Part shown: positions 34,401 to 45,054 of the stretch, one piece after another | How the letters are laid out: each line of letters begins with the position of its first letter | How positions within the stretch are numbered: position 1 is the stretch's first letter | Source of the DNA: Strongyloides papillosus | Lineage: Eukaryota > Nematoda > Chromadorea > Rhabditida > Strongyloididae | DNA: 64,000 nt | Reading direction: 5' to 3' | Assembly (NCBI GenBank): GCA_005656395.1 | Contig: SRSI01000066.1 | Coordinates: forward strand, 620,001 to 684,000 | Position numbers and translations under genes: made by a program | Notes under the pieces: model-generated | Seen by the model: the letters and a program-made list of their open reading frames with translations, nothing else | Told to the model about the DNA's origin: nothing | The model's database searches: none

Positions 34401-34767
34401 TGTTGAGATTAGAATAAAAAATATTGTTTCATGTACTTCAAATGGTCATTTCCTTAAATATGTCCATGAAGTTGCGAGTTATATTTCTGAAAAGTTATCT
34501 AAAGACGAAGAGTCTGGAAATTTAATTATACTCCTAGTGACAATTACCTATCTTTTTGATATTGAACGTACTCTCTACCTAGACGTCAATTCAATAACAT
34601 TTGGAATTACATGCAAACTTACGGAATTACTTCACTGTTTGGATGAGATTTATGAAACTGAAAATAATGAATTAATTCCTGAAATTTGTCATAAGATTAA
34701 AGAACTAGTTTCAAAATGTGAAAGTATAAGGAAGGGCTCAGTAAGAAAAGTACACTTTACTAATTGA
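31459..34767 (+). CDS. Divergent kinesin-3-like motor protein with FHA-like domain
   Basis: Intronless, 1102 residues. An N-terminal motor (about 70-400) has P-loop GQTGSGKTFS (about 149), switch I NDRSSRSH (about 248) and switch II DLAGSE (about 293). After it, APALIELNTDSSLTMW and LKKNDVVELKHCDRIVV fit the start and end of the FHA domain typical of kinesin-3, at about 435-530. A charged coiled coil covers about 545-660. The segment FLLERAKYEVNVVNKMLES resembles the post-coil region of KIF13/KIF14-type motors. No PH domain is evident. The motor core is divergent from named C. elegans kinesins I can recall. Ends NSFC...VHFTN; AATAAA at 34867-34872. Cargo is unknown. Confidence 0.85.
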   Translation: MNMSGTVFKTPKQIPSSSKIRSNMTRSTSERNIFTGENCTKEPKRSLNGCDLKSVNSVHVQRKSVSSCSNIKVSLRIKPHDGSLEDAGISVAEGNTLNIRQGERELAFGFSNIFAEDATQSEVYERTAKGLVNDAIAGYNTCLFAYGQTGSGKTFSISGTSSEPGVLQRFCSDLFSSLVDANYFVSFYEVYNERVYDLLNYTREPLRVRGADVAFVENLTKVQVKCLEELEVLREKASLNRATASTLMNDRSSRSHVVFMLQVNQEIGDHNIENVGHNGKRKKFLRTSTSYFVDLAGSERATDVGSEHFEETKSINKSLSFLQKLIFDCADRKTFVNFRESVLTRLLKDCFGGNSKTVLLATISADLKDRSISIGTLRFASKAALVRQQPKVVEDTSYDHIKMLEGEIKELRKIMEENNSFCKQGYHVANFKKPTAPALIELNTDSSLTMWMPLEKKMLTFNDENICSIYNGEPFVWYLNVLKDESVYANGGMLKKNDVVELKHCDRIVVCQQQFFIAYLDNTTSFDTLPKLDDVRVEVATNEVALQYKEILEKEKQAFLENEKLIRSNIEKELDEIRQQYEEKLIDVRAEEEQLRKKALEECQMLKEEILLKEQFEKELLKKFEEVQIELLEQLNATEDPVLEDAKFLLERAKYEVNVVNKMLESSNKIAFFKTSVIVKDVQKLDFVIRLQNRKEKIYTDLTFTEFEWLKCELTDAYTKSGSDEMFSKRFEDIFYSRNYPWKNVNTNMTSGLMSMAVRNSIKLTARKRKSSIAFTKKALSTRRQSAFTALLESAKFSDDEEDDQLLGNPFFSYRLFLHSNIRNIPNYCISTPYQYIMDITMKLGESLRDLKSFMKSDFNRAMGLNKLHDVVSSVNSLYTSSVIFQTTDNYFSKEQFINYSLSILEVKESVAAYIYSLDSHSLNVQCNINKIEEQLNGFQKTYGTCLTSHKVNAEELLYCIQASDSFFEGFVFGVQQFNKDVEIRIKNIVSCTSNGHFLKYVHEVASYISEKLSKDEESGNLIILLVTITYLFDIERTLYLDVNSITFGITCKLTELLHCLDEIYETENNELIPEICHKIKELVSKCESIRKGSVRKVHFTN

Positions 34768-35943
34768 TAAAAGTTAATTAAACTAAATTCTCTAAAATAA
34801 TTTACGTTTTTTTTTGATTGTATGTATGTGTAGATTTAATTGTATATATTTGTAAATTTAATTGTAAATAAAAAGTCAATTGCACATTTTTTTAGTTGAC
34901 CCTATTTTTAATTACTAAGTCCACATCTAACATGTATAATAATTATATTTTTTTAAGCGGGAGTTGTGGGAAGGGATAACTTTAATTTTTTTAGAAAATT
35001 CTTTATTTCCTCACAAAATTCATTTAAAAAATAAAGTAATTTCCTTTATGATTTTTGATGTAATTCGGTTGAAAAATAAAATTTTACAGATACAGCATAA
35101 AAGATGTTGTTGATGAAGTAGCTAAGATTGTATATCGTCATTTCGATATAAATGCCAATACCTTTTTCAACATTGCTTTGCCAAGATGTCGGTCCGCTTA
35201 GATTATTTACGAATCTAAAGGAAATTTGTATCTTGGGGATTGAACCAATGTCACTTTCATTATAGTGTGGATTTCAATGTTGTTTGCAAGTGAAACAATT
35301 AACTTTCACTATGCTCTAACTAAAAGTTTTTATAATGGCCGTAGATCTAATTGATAAATAACTCCTTAAAAAAACATAACATGTTGTTTTCTATACTGAT
35401 AATCAAATGATACACTAAATAGATTTTTATTTAACATTAAAAATTAGTATAATTTAATTTTTCCCGTAAAAAATGTTCTTTTAAAATTACTTTCTTTGAT
35501 ACATAGTTATTGTAAAACATAGAAAATGAAATATGGTTATTTAAATATTTTTAAATCAAATAATTGCCAAACTTAAATTAACATGAAAAGAAAATTATAA
35601 AATGACTTCTTAATCAATGAATTTCAAAACTACTTAGTTCCAGGAATATCCAAGTTAGGAAAAAGAAACTTTATTTAACAAAGAAGTAAAATTTCTTTAC
35701 TAGTAAAAAATTCCTACATAAAAAAAGCTACGTATTAACTTCTTTGCTATTGCATGACCTTAATACCTTAAAGATTATTCTTTATTTCTACACTAACATT
35801 ATTTTGATGATAACAATATCGTATTTTTCTGATGATTTTTAAATGTTTGATTGATTTTGTTTTAAAATGGATGATTTTAAAAGATATATATAAAAGAAGT
35901 TGTAACACCGAGGACCTATAACTTTTCTTTACTCTAAAAAGTC
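34768..35943. other. Spacer after the kinesin gene
   Basis: AATAAA at 34867-34872 ends the kinesin transcript. A TATA-like run (GATATATATAAAAG, near 35882-35895) lies about 50 nt before the start of the secreted-protein gene and is a plausible promoter element. A short segment near 35235-35255 resembles a T-arm but no complete tRNA folds around it. Confidence 0.45.
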
Positions 35944-37999
35944 ATGGTTTTACTAATCACTAACAAAATATCGTTCACCTTATTGACTATCGCTGGGGTC
36001 TTCAGTAGTATCCATTTGGTTCGGTCAAAACCGGTTCATCATGGTCACCAGAAGGATTGTTTTGAATTATGTGGACACAAACTTTTTGAAATTTCTGAAA
36101 AAGTTTATGATTCAGGGAATATTTCAATGAAATGCTCGTAAGTTTTATTGTATTTGTTACTTTAACTAAGTTGTAAAAATTCACTTTTCTAGGCCATATT
36201 ATACATTTGGTGAATGTGTAGAGAAATGTTACAATCACCATGACACTACAGTATCATTACAGTTTTTAAAGAAATGTGATGAAGCTGTCCACCATGCGTA
36301 TAGTGGAGTATCGAAGCATAAGAAATGTCTCCAACAAAATTTCGGAAAAGCTAGAGAGCATTGTAGTCTTAAATGTGCTAAAAAAGCACTAGAGGAAACA
36401 ATCGATGAAGATACTGCTAGCAGGAATTCTAGTAGCGACGAGTGGGAACAATCCTCAGGAAGTTTATGCCTTAATCAAATTTGTAGATTGGATTGTTTGT
36501 ACGATTTATTGATGGAGAAGTGTCCAGGAGCATCGGAAGGTGTTATGGTAGGTTAGCGGTTTGTCGTCGAAGTAATAATTACTGTTTTATAGAATGCATT
36601 GTTGGCACCATTTGACGTTTTTGGAAAAATGATGAAGAAGTTTTCAAGCCATCATTCATTCGAAAAGTCGGTGAATTCAAGCAGCTGTAAAGATCTTTTT
36701 GGTGGAATTATTATTGAGAATAGACTGGACAATTCATTAAATACTACCAACGAAGTAGATGCCCTCGACAAAACAATGTCTGATTTTGTTTCCAGTTTCA
36801 AACCTACCCCACCTGAACCACTGGAGGTTGTCAGTAAACCACATTCTAGACTTGTTAAAAAACAGATAAGTGACTATCCTATATACGATATGGATTATTC
36901 TGATCATTTAAAAGGCGGTAGTATTTATGAGGACTATTTAAATGGTGGAGGAAATTCTATCTATGATTATTATGACGGTGGTGAATCGCAAGACCAATCT
37001 GAGAACGGAAACAATCAAAATGTTCTTTACCAGGTGAATCATAATTTTAATGGACCTGCCCATACACATACGTTAGATGTTCAACCTTCAAATTACCGTT
37101 TTACCGGTCCTGCTTCCGATGAATGTGGTGACATAATGATTCTCGATGACAATGAACAAATACCTCTTTGTTCAACTCCAACAATCTATTTCATCACATC
37201 GCCGCAAAATACTATTAAGACAATACTTTTGAATTATGGTGTTCTAGAAAGGTATAGCAACAAAGATGTTTTGACAGAAGAAATATATGCACAGTACAAG
37301 CATCTCATGGATCGAATGAAGGCTGGTAGTTCACAGGATTCATCAATGTTCGAAAGTGATATAGGTGGTGTTGACGAAGGATTTTTCGGTAGTAGTAACA
37401 AATTTAATCACCTCGGGGATTTGCGACATTTTAAGGGCGTTGATAGTACTGGTAGTCTTCATGAAGAATTTATTAAAAGTTCAATTGAGAACGATATTGG
37501 TTCAATTAATGATAAATTAGAAGACGCAGATGACGATGAGGTGCCTGAAGATCGAAATGAGTCCAAAGAGGAATTTGTTGAGGTTAGTAGTTCTAAACCC
37601 AAGAACCACGATCATATGCATTCTGGGGCTGGAAAGAAATCCGCTACTTCGACGCAACCATTCAACGAAGAAGATTTTGAAGATGATTTTTCGCACCACA
37701 GTCTATTCCATTCTTTTGTTCCTACTCCTGAAAGCAAAGCCACCCTCAAGGAATCGAATTCACATTTTGACACGAAGCATCCTGTAGTTGGAGGCAAAAT
37801 GATGGAAAAAGAAAAGAAGGTTTCTACCTTCCATGGTCAGGATGTTGACTTCAAGGACAGATTCAATAATGTTCTTCCAGATCATGAAAGCATATCTTAT
37901 GGTGTAGATGGATTGCTAGTCCCCAGAAGTCCTGCTACACGTAATTTAATGTTGCCTATTATTAGGGGCATTGTAGGAAGAAGAACAGATGATCATTAA
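35944..37999 (+). CDS. Secreted Cys-rich / acidic Ser-Gly protein (possible CPG4-like proteoglycan core)
   Basis: Exons 35944-36137, 36193-36547 and 36593-37999 (introns 55 and 45 nt) give 651 residues. Residues 1-28 form a signal peptide (SFTLLTIAGVFSS core). Residues about 38-205 hold some 14 cysteines in CxxxC and CxxxxC patterns (DCFELCGHK, CVEKCYNHH, CSLKCAKK, CLNQICRLDCLYD). Residues 240-651 are low-complexity, rich in Asp, Ser, Gly and His, with several acidic Ser-Gly sites. This layout is reminiscent of nematode chondroitin-proteoglycan-4-like proteins, but I cannot confirm the family. The C-terminus is MLPIIRGIVGRRTDDH. It is certainly secreted; a role in cuticle, eggshell or matrix is a guess. 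Confidence 0.75.
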
Positions 38000-38295
38000 A
38001 TATTTAAATTTTTCTATATTTAAATTTATTTATATTTATTGAGATTTATATAAACTTTTATGTATTTGAACGTTTTTCACCATTTGATTGAATTTTATTA
38101 TTTTATTTATAAGTTTAGAAAAAAAGGATATAAAAATGGAGGTTTAAAGATCTTCGATTTCATCTCTATCTTCTAAATTGTTTTTAATCATATTATTTAC
38201 TACTATGTAAATATTTTTAATGATTTGTGGAAAATTCAAAATTTCTATCTATTAATCACATATATATTTTAATTTTTGAACCAAAAAAATAAAGT

Positions 38296-38890
38296 ATGAT
38301 TTGTCTTGTATTTGTTGTGTTGTTGGGTTTTTTTTACAATATCTTGTGGTAAAAGTAAGGTATACGATGAAAAGCATGTAGAAGATGACGACATTAAGTC
38401 AGCTAAAGGTAAAAGTTACCGTGGAGTTTCAGAAAGAAATGTAGAAAAATCTTCTAATAATAGCAATCCAATCATAGAGAGATCCAAAAGTACAAGTAGC
38501 AAAAATAGTAAAAATTTTTCAAATAATAGAAAGAAATTTGGTAATTTAAGTAAATCAAAATTAGACAATACACAAATATCTGGTGAAGGAAGGTCTTTAG
38601 CATTGTCCGCATCACAAATTAAAGTATATAGTGAAAAGGATCCAATTCCAGATAAAGTAAAATTAAATAGAACACAAAAGTCAGAAAAAGTTAATGTAAG
38701 TTGAAAACTATAAAGTAAAATAATATGGTAATTTTAGAAAGGAAATAAAAATGGAGCTGAAGAAGATACACTAAACAATGTTGATACTTTGGATGATGAC
38801 GATTCTGGTATTACTAAAGCTGATAAAGAAAAAGCAAAAGTTTCGATAAGTACAGATGTTATTACAGTTTTCCCTGAATTATATAAATAA
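38296..38890 (+). CDS. Small secreted Ser/Lys-rich protein with apparent one-base frameshift in the signal peptide
   Basis: The coding frame is open from 38306 to 38695, then a 42-nt intron, then 38738-38890, giving a tail ending VFPELYK. In that frame no ATG exists and a stop sits at 38297-38299. The ATG at 38296 begins a hydrophobic leader (MICLVFVVLLGFF) in another frame. The frames would join with one T fewer in the T8 run at 38328-38335, producing a standard signal peptide followed by CGKSK. The gene may be intact with a homopolymer sequencing error, a recent pseudogene, or need ribosomal slippage. The mature part (about 170 residues) is low-complexity Ser/Asn/Lys with an acidic stretch, and no family is recognised. 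Confidence 0.6.
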
Positions 38891-39636
38891 TAAATATTTT
38901 TTTTAATAATAGCACCCACATAAATTTTAATGTAGTTATTGACCAAAATAAACGATGTATAGTCAGAATTTTTACTGTATATTTTGTGACATGATTTATA
39001 TTTTTGTTTTATTTTATTGCATTTTTAATAATTTCGTTATGACATTTGTTAAAATATAATTTATTTTTGCAAAAAAAACAACAATATTTCCTGGTAAACA
39101 TAAAAATTAATTATTTTCATTGAATATTTTATCCCCATTTAAATAGCAATGTTCTTGTTTTTATTTTATAATACACGTAGGTCCAATTAAGATGAATTTA
39201 ATTAAAGTAATAATAAAGTAAATTGAGTTCATTTATAATAATCATAATTAGTTATTAGGTATATTTTATTATAAAGAAATTTTGATCTTTGATAATTATA
39301 TCTGACTTCCTTATTAAAATTAAGAAAAGAATATTTATTAAAAAATTTGAAAGAGATGTTTTTTTAAAGAAAATATTGTACATTTCAATTTAGTCAAATA
39401 ATAAAAAAATAAATAATTTAATTTTGATATAAAAATAGTGTTAATAAAAAGCACAGATAAATAGAGAACAATAATTAACAATGTTTTAATTGATAGTCAA
39501 TATCATTATGTAATGTCCAGAAGATGAGCTACCTGTCAAAATTGAAACCATCTGCAGGAAACAAGATATATAATGACTTATTAACTCAATAAACCATTCA
39601 ACATCAATAAGATAAATGACTATATTTCAAAATTAA
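38891..39636. other. AT-rich convergent 3' spacer
   Basis: Lies between the stop codons of two convergent genes. A slightly less AT-rich patch is at 39510-39600. No ORF, hairpin or RNA gene is convincing. Confidence 0.5.
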
Positions 39637-40678
39637 TTATTTCCAAAACTTATCAAGAATTTCAAAATAATTTTCTTGCGTGCCGATATTTAAAAGCTCG
39701 TTACCATCAATATTCTTAATTACACTTTTTTTTGGTCGTTCTAAATTATTGCCAGATACAAAAATTTTATTCCTCTTTTTTCTACAACAATATTTATGAA
39801 AACATATAATTGTGCATTTATTTGTTACGGTACTTTTATGTGAATTATTTATTAAGTAAAGTGTTATTGCTGAATAAAATAAGCTTTTTATTATAAAATT
39901 TGATAGTGTTCTTAATTGGTATTCCATAACACTATTCGGTATAAATAAAAATATACATAAATCTGTAATAGATAGTAAAACAAATGTACACACTGTTAGC
40001 ATAAGTTTAGAAATACTCTTAATATTTTCAACAATCTATTATAAATAAATCCAGTAGTAAAATTTTTTAAAAATATTTATTTACCTGATATTTTTCCGTT
40101 AAGTTTAAAAAAACTGAATCTTGATGGCGTCTTATAGAACGATTAATATATCTAAGAACAACAAGTGATATAATAAGTGGAATATCCATTAAAAAAAGAA
40201 ATTGATGGAAATGTTCATTTATTATTTTTATTATATCACGAAGATTTGTTAATATTCCAGCAAATGAAATACTTAATACTAAAAGTACAATAACAACCAA
40301 CATACTTTTATTTTTTTCGTGTGTTTTTCTTCTTTTGGTTGCAATAATTCTTTCAATTATTAAAAACCATATAGAAAAACGAATTAAATTATTTGAGTAA
40401 TTTTGTATATATCTTAATATATAGTAAATTGGTCTAATATTATTGTTATCATAAGCAAATTGTAAGAGACCATTTCTTATCAATGTAGATATTGAAATCG
40501 AAAATAACATTGATGATTGAAGATAAAAAGCAAAATAAAGAATGGAAAGAATAGATTTGAAATATATATGGTAAGAACTTTTATAACCAATTATGTACCA
40601 GCCTAGTATTGAAATTGTCATAAAAAAAATTGATGTTATAATACCACTAATAGAAATAAAATAATCTAGAAACTCCAT
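39637..40678 (-). CDS. Serpentine 7TM chemoreceptor-like GPCR (Sra/Sre-like superfamily)
   Basis: Exons 40085-40678 and 39637-40035 (49-nt intron) give 330 residues with about seven hydrophobic segments starting at residue 5 (YFISISGIITSIFFMTI). The end of TM3 reads IWFLIIERIIATKRRKTHEK, close to the ERxxAT motif of nematode Sre-type receptors in the Sra superfamily. Further segments are MLVVIVLLVLSISFAGIL, FLFLMDIPLIISLVVL, MLTVCTFVLLSITDLCIFL and FIIKSLFYSAITLYLI. The C-terminal tail contains a basic cysteine cluster (CFHKYCCRKKRNK). It is a probable chemosensory receptor. Subfamily assignment is tentative. Confidence 0.75.
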
Positions 40679-42151
40679 AGCTATCGTATAAAAAATGATT
40701 ACAATCCATAGAAATTACTGAAAAAAATAAAATATAAAAATCTAAAAAATTTTACTTATTTGCTTAATTTTAACATGACATTTCTAATGAATTTTTTTAA
40801 TGTTTATGCTAAAACTTGTTATTTTTAGAAATAGATTTATACAGTAAGAAAAATATTTACAGAATATTTTGAATATAAAATCGCGTGTTAGTTAAAATTT
40901 ATATAATTTTGATGAAACACATGAAGGATAATTATTTTTAAAAATATTTTTTTCCGCAATATATATAATTATATTTATGTAAACATATTAAATTTACTGC
41001 TATAATTTTATTTTTTATATATAATCTTAATAACCACATTATAACTGCTTAAAATTAGCTATAATATTGAGGGTGACACACATATATAATTTATAAATAT
41101 ACATTATTACTGTAATTAAAATATGAGAGGGAAGTAAAATTATATAATAATTTTTTGTCGGCACAAATTATTAGAATAACTAAAAAAAAATTTTTTATTA
41201 TCAACAAAATTTACGTAATTTTTTTTCAAATTATATTGAAAATATTTACAGTTAAATTATATCCTTTTAACAGTAATAATAAATTTTTGTATATGTATAC
41301 TTACATAAAATTAATTTATTTATTTATTTTTTAGGTTAATAATTTTCATAATTTATTTTTTATGAGACCATTCTATTTTTATTTAATTATATAAAATGAT
41401 GTAATTCATTAAAATTAAAAATAATTTTTATATTATACTTATTCAGTATTCTTATAATTGTATATTCTATCAAAATTTCTAAGTACAATATTAATATATT
41501 ATTACAGAAATATAATAATTATTATATACATAAAATATATTATTAGTAAATTAAATGTGTATTTTTAAATTTAATATTAAACTCACTATAGGTTTATTCA
41601 AACAAAATATGCAATTAGTAATAACTTTATAAATTATGATGTCTAAAAATATTAAGTATACATTTATAATTAATAAAATTAAGATTTAATTTATAGTTCC
41701 TGGACATAATCGAAGTTATTAGTAATAATTTTTTTTAGAAATAAGTCAATTCCTAATTACTTTTATATTTAGAAATATAGACGAAAACAATCAAAATTAA
41801 ACAATATGGTTTTTCAATTAAAAATAATTTATTTTATTGATCATTAACTTACTATTTTAACTCTAAAAACATTAACCAAAATGAAAATATAGCAGAATCT
41901 TAAAGTAGCTTTTTTGGCAAATATATCATATTGTAAAACAAGTTTTTAAATTACATGTTGTTAATACATAATATTTATTGTAGATGTTTTCGACATCAAA
42001 ATCTTTTTCAAATTTTAAAGTTATGAAAAAAAATTAAAACAAAACAATTCTTAGCATTATTAAACTTCAAATTAAATATAAAAATTACATCATAATACCA
42101 TTTTCAATGATATTATAAAGCTTTTATCATTAAATCTTTATTCTCAATAAA
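40679..42151. other. Extremely AT-rich spacer, no gene seen
   Basis: About 1.5 kb of near-continuous A/T with long A and T runs. No ORF of note and no recognisable repeat unit. It should contain the chemoreceptor promoter at its left end and the CMTR1 3' end at its right. Confidence 0.5.
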
Positions 42152-44746
42152 TTAATCATCAGAGACAGGTTGGAAATTAATATATGTCTTTAAAACACAG
42201 TCTTTTTCAATTAATTCTTTTATTGAAGTGTTATTACTATTAATAGACCATTCCCATGAATATACATTTGCAAATTTATTTGAATCCATCAAAAACATGT
42301 CGTAGAAAGAGTTATAAAAATCTCTGGAGTTATTTTTAACATGTTCATAAAGGTATGTCTTTTTCTTTTCAAAATTAACCATGTATAAATTTTTATTACT
42401 TTCACTGTAATACCATTGATTATGCCTTTTTAAAACATTATAAAATCTTAAACCAATCACTGGAATATAAAAATCATAATCAGTTTTGAGAAATGCTGTG
42501 AATCTTCCACCATAATAATGTATCTCAATGTCATTAAGTATATCATCAATATCGGATATTTTATATAAATCAGATGCCAAAATAGTATCTTCATTATCTA
42601 AAGGAGTAGGAGGATTTTTAGGAAAACGACCTTTACTATTTTTTTCTAACGCTAATTTTTGTATCAAATCTTTTTCTCTTCTACTCATATTTTCATCACC
42701 CCTTTTTGATTCACCCTTTAATTTAGATACTGCTTGACACATCTTTTTCACTGCATTCATTCTTATATCGTATGGTTCATCAGCAATATAGTCACCACTT
42801 ATAATAGCAGCATCGATAATTCTATAAGATGTCTCATCAGAAGTAAAAGTCTTAACCATTTTCCCATTTTCTTTTTTAAATAACAACGTTTTTTCATAGT
42901 ACACAAAACTGTCAAATGGTATTATATGATTAGCATCTCCTACTTTTACAAGCCTTCCAGAATTTTTGATAAGAAAAACTCCGTTTCTCGTAGATAAAAG
43001 AACTCCCCTCTCCGATAGTGCAGGAGTAAAATTAAATCTTATTTCTTCTAACCGCCTTCGTTTACCTTCATGACTACCTACTTTGAAAAAATTACTATCC
43101 ACCGGATTAGGCAATTTTTCAACGTTTTCTGGACTAAATGTATTACCATGTAATAACTTTATCATATATTCACAATAATATTCATATGATATATTTTTAT
43201 CATTTTGATTTTTGGTAAATATTTTTGGACGATCGGGAATTTCCCAGTACTGAAGACATTCATTTCTAATGCTTTCTTGGTCTTTATCACGTTTAGAAGA
43301 ATTTTGAGCGTATTTAGCATATTTACTCAAATAAAATGTTTGTCGCTGAGCAATAGTTTCATTGTGATCTACGATATAGTTAAAAAATTCTTCATCATTA
43401 TAAATAACTTCTTCGGGAACGATTTCCCGTATATCTTTCACATCACTCAAACCTTTTTCTTCAAATTCATTCAATTTGTTATTTATTTTCATTAGATAAT
43501 CTTTAATAATTGTACCTCCCCATGGCCTAAGATTTTTACAAACAATATATCTTTCAGAATTTGCAGGTCGACTAGTATGACATTTATGGAGGGAAATTTC
43601 TTCATATGCAAGGTACATAAGATAAATAAGACCAACAGAAAATGGAGTAAATAGATCAAATAACTTACAAACAAAATTACCACCTGGTTTGTCTCCATTA
43701 CTTTGACGTCCAAGAGATAATCCAGCAATAAATTGACACAGATACAATCGTTTTGACAAAATTTCTTGTATATTTTCTTTTCCAGAAACATTAAAACCAC
43801 CGTCACACATAACCAAATCACAGAAATTACCATCAGTGCCTTCTCCAACAAATTGTTGAAGAGAAATTAAATTCTCTGGATTCATTACATCTCCATCTCT
43901 ATGAACACCATAATATGGATGGAAGTACATTGGTGAAGCAGCAGTAAATTTATTTAAGTTGAAATCACAATCACCAATTAAAGTAAATCCAAAACCTTTT
44001 GCATTGTAAAAACTTTTTCTCCATAGAAGGTATTCTGTAAAACCACCCGGACCAGCACAGACATCGGCAAAATAAAATAATGGCTGTTCCCTATCATAAT
44101 TTTTACGATATAATTCATCAATTTTGAGATCTAAAGGATTTTTATTTAATCTGTCTTCTTTGATTTTTTCACCACTTAATAGCCAATCATAAATTTTATC
44201 AAGATTTGCCATTTTCATAGCAGCTCTATTCTGAAAAAAGGCACCTTTTACAGTTTCATAAGGGTTTGCCCTTAATCTAGCGAAATTTATTTCTCTATCG
44301 CTCATATGATCAAAAACATTCTTTCCTTCAAGCATTTTTGTTAGTGTTTCTGATGAACAGTACTTAGTTTCATCTTCAATTACTTCTTTAGGTTTATCAA
44401 CAATAATCCACGTATCATCAATTAACTTTGATTGTTCAAAACCTTTACTACATGGTGGGCACCATTTTGGAGTTTCATTAATTGTTTTCACTTCTTCAGA
44501 TTCATTAAAATCTATTTCAATTCGGGAATGAATATGATGTCCAAGTCCCCTACGTCCAATGGGATTTTGAACTTCTATATCTTTTGTTTCACCTTGTCCA
44601 TATTTTCCGAGACCTTTGCCTTCAAAATTCATTTTCTCTAGAAGTTTAAAACCAATGCTTGGTTTTTTTTTACAATCAACTGATTCGTAATCGCTTTCAT
44701 TTTTTCTTTTTCTACCATGAAGATGATTAGTATTATTAAAATCCAT
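42152..44746 (-). CDS. CMTR1: Cap-specific mRNA 2'-O-methyltransferase 1 (CMTR1)
   Basis: Single exon, 864 residues (human CMTR1 has 835). Residues about 30-75 form a G-patch (LEKMNFEGKGLGKYGQGET, GRRGLGHH). The RrmJ/FtsJ methyltransferase domain follows: RAAMKMANLDKIYDW supplies the first catalytic Lys (about 177), FADVCAGPGGFTEYLLWRK is the SAM site, LVMCDGGF the catalytic Asp (about 314), GGNFVCKLFDLFTPFSVG the second Lys (about 360) and SRPANSERYIVCKNL the Glu (about 397). The C-terminal half matches the guanylyltransferase-like region, and the end has a WW-like segment (RHNQWYYSESNKNLY). CMTR1 methylates the ribose of the first transcribed nucleotide of capped RNA in the nucleus. All KDKE residues are present. 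Confidence 0.95.
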   Translation of the reverse strand: MDFNNTNHLHGRKRKNESDYESVDCKKKPSIGFKLLEKMNFEGKGLGKYGQGETKDIEVQNPIGRRGLGHHIHSRIEIDFNESEEVKTINETPKWCPPCSKGFEQSKLIDDTWIIVDKPKEVIEDETKYCSSETLTKMLEGKNVFDHMSDREINFARLRANPYETVKGAFFQNRAAMKMANLDKIYDWLLSGEKIKEDRLNKNPLDLKIDELYRKNYDREQPLFYFADVCAGPGGFTEYLLWRKSFYNAKGFGFTLIGDCDFNLNKFTAASPMYFHPYYGVHRDGDVMNPENLISLQQFVGEGTDGNFCDLVMCDGGFNVSGKENIQEILSKRLYLCQFIAGLSLGRQSNGDKPGGNFVCKLFDLFTPFSVGLIYLMYLAYEEISLHKCHTSRPANSERYIVCKNLRPWGGTIIKDYLMKINNKLNEFEEKGLSDVKDIREIVPEEVIYNDEEFFNYIVDHNETIAQRQTFYLSKYAKYAQNSSKRDKDQESIRNECLQYWEIPDRPKIFTKNQNDKNISYEYYCEYMIKLLHGNTFSPENVEKLPNPVDSNFFKVGSHEGKRRRLEEIRFNFTPALSERGVLLSTRNGVFLIKNSGRLVKVGDANHIIPFDSFVYYEKTLLFKKENGKMVKTFTSDETSYRIIDAAIISGDYIADEPYDIRMNAVKKMCQAVSKLKGESKRGDENMSRREKDLIQKLALEKNSKGRFPKNPPTPLDNEDTILASDLYKISDIDDILNDIEIHYYGGRFTAFLKTDYDFYIPVIGLRFYNVLKRHNQWYYSESNKNLYMVNFEKKKTYLYEHVKNNSRDFYNSFYDMFLMDSNKFANVYSWEWSINSNNTSIKELIEKDCVLKTYINFQPVSDD

Positions 44747-45054
44747 TCTTTAAAATAATAATTACAATGAAATAATATAATTAACAGTTTTAGTAACAGA
44801 ATTAAAAAAACAACAGATCTCCAAAGAGCAACAACAATTCATGTCTCATAACGAATATGCATCCTAACTTCCAAAATGTTTTAAACAATAGCAAACTTTT
44901 TCACCAGTATAGAACAAGAGAAACTTTATTATACACTTTGGATGAGGATTTTAATTATTATTTGTTTTTTGTACTACATAACAATCATTAATTGAAGTAT
45001 ATTTAATATTTTGTAGAATTAAAAAATTTTAGGTTTTACATATCTATGAAATAA
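44747..45054. promoter_or_regulatory. Divergent promoter region CMTR1 / CDK
   Basis: 308 bases between divergent starts. On the CDK side, acceptor-like AATTTTAG ends at 45032, 22 nt before the CDK ATG, consistent with a spliced leader or 5'-UTR intron. Confidence 0.45.

Noticed and set aside
35225..35275. tRNA-like T-arm (GGTTCAATCC on the minus strand)
   Set aside because: No matching acceptor, D-arm or anticodon arm could be built around it at the right spacing; treated as coincidence.
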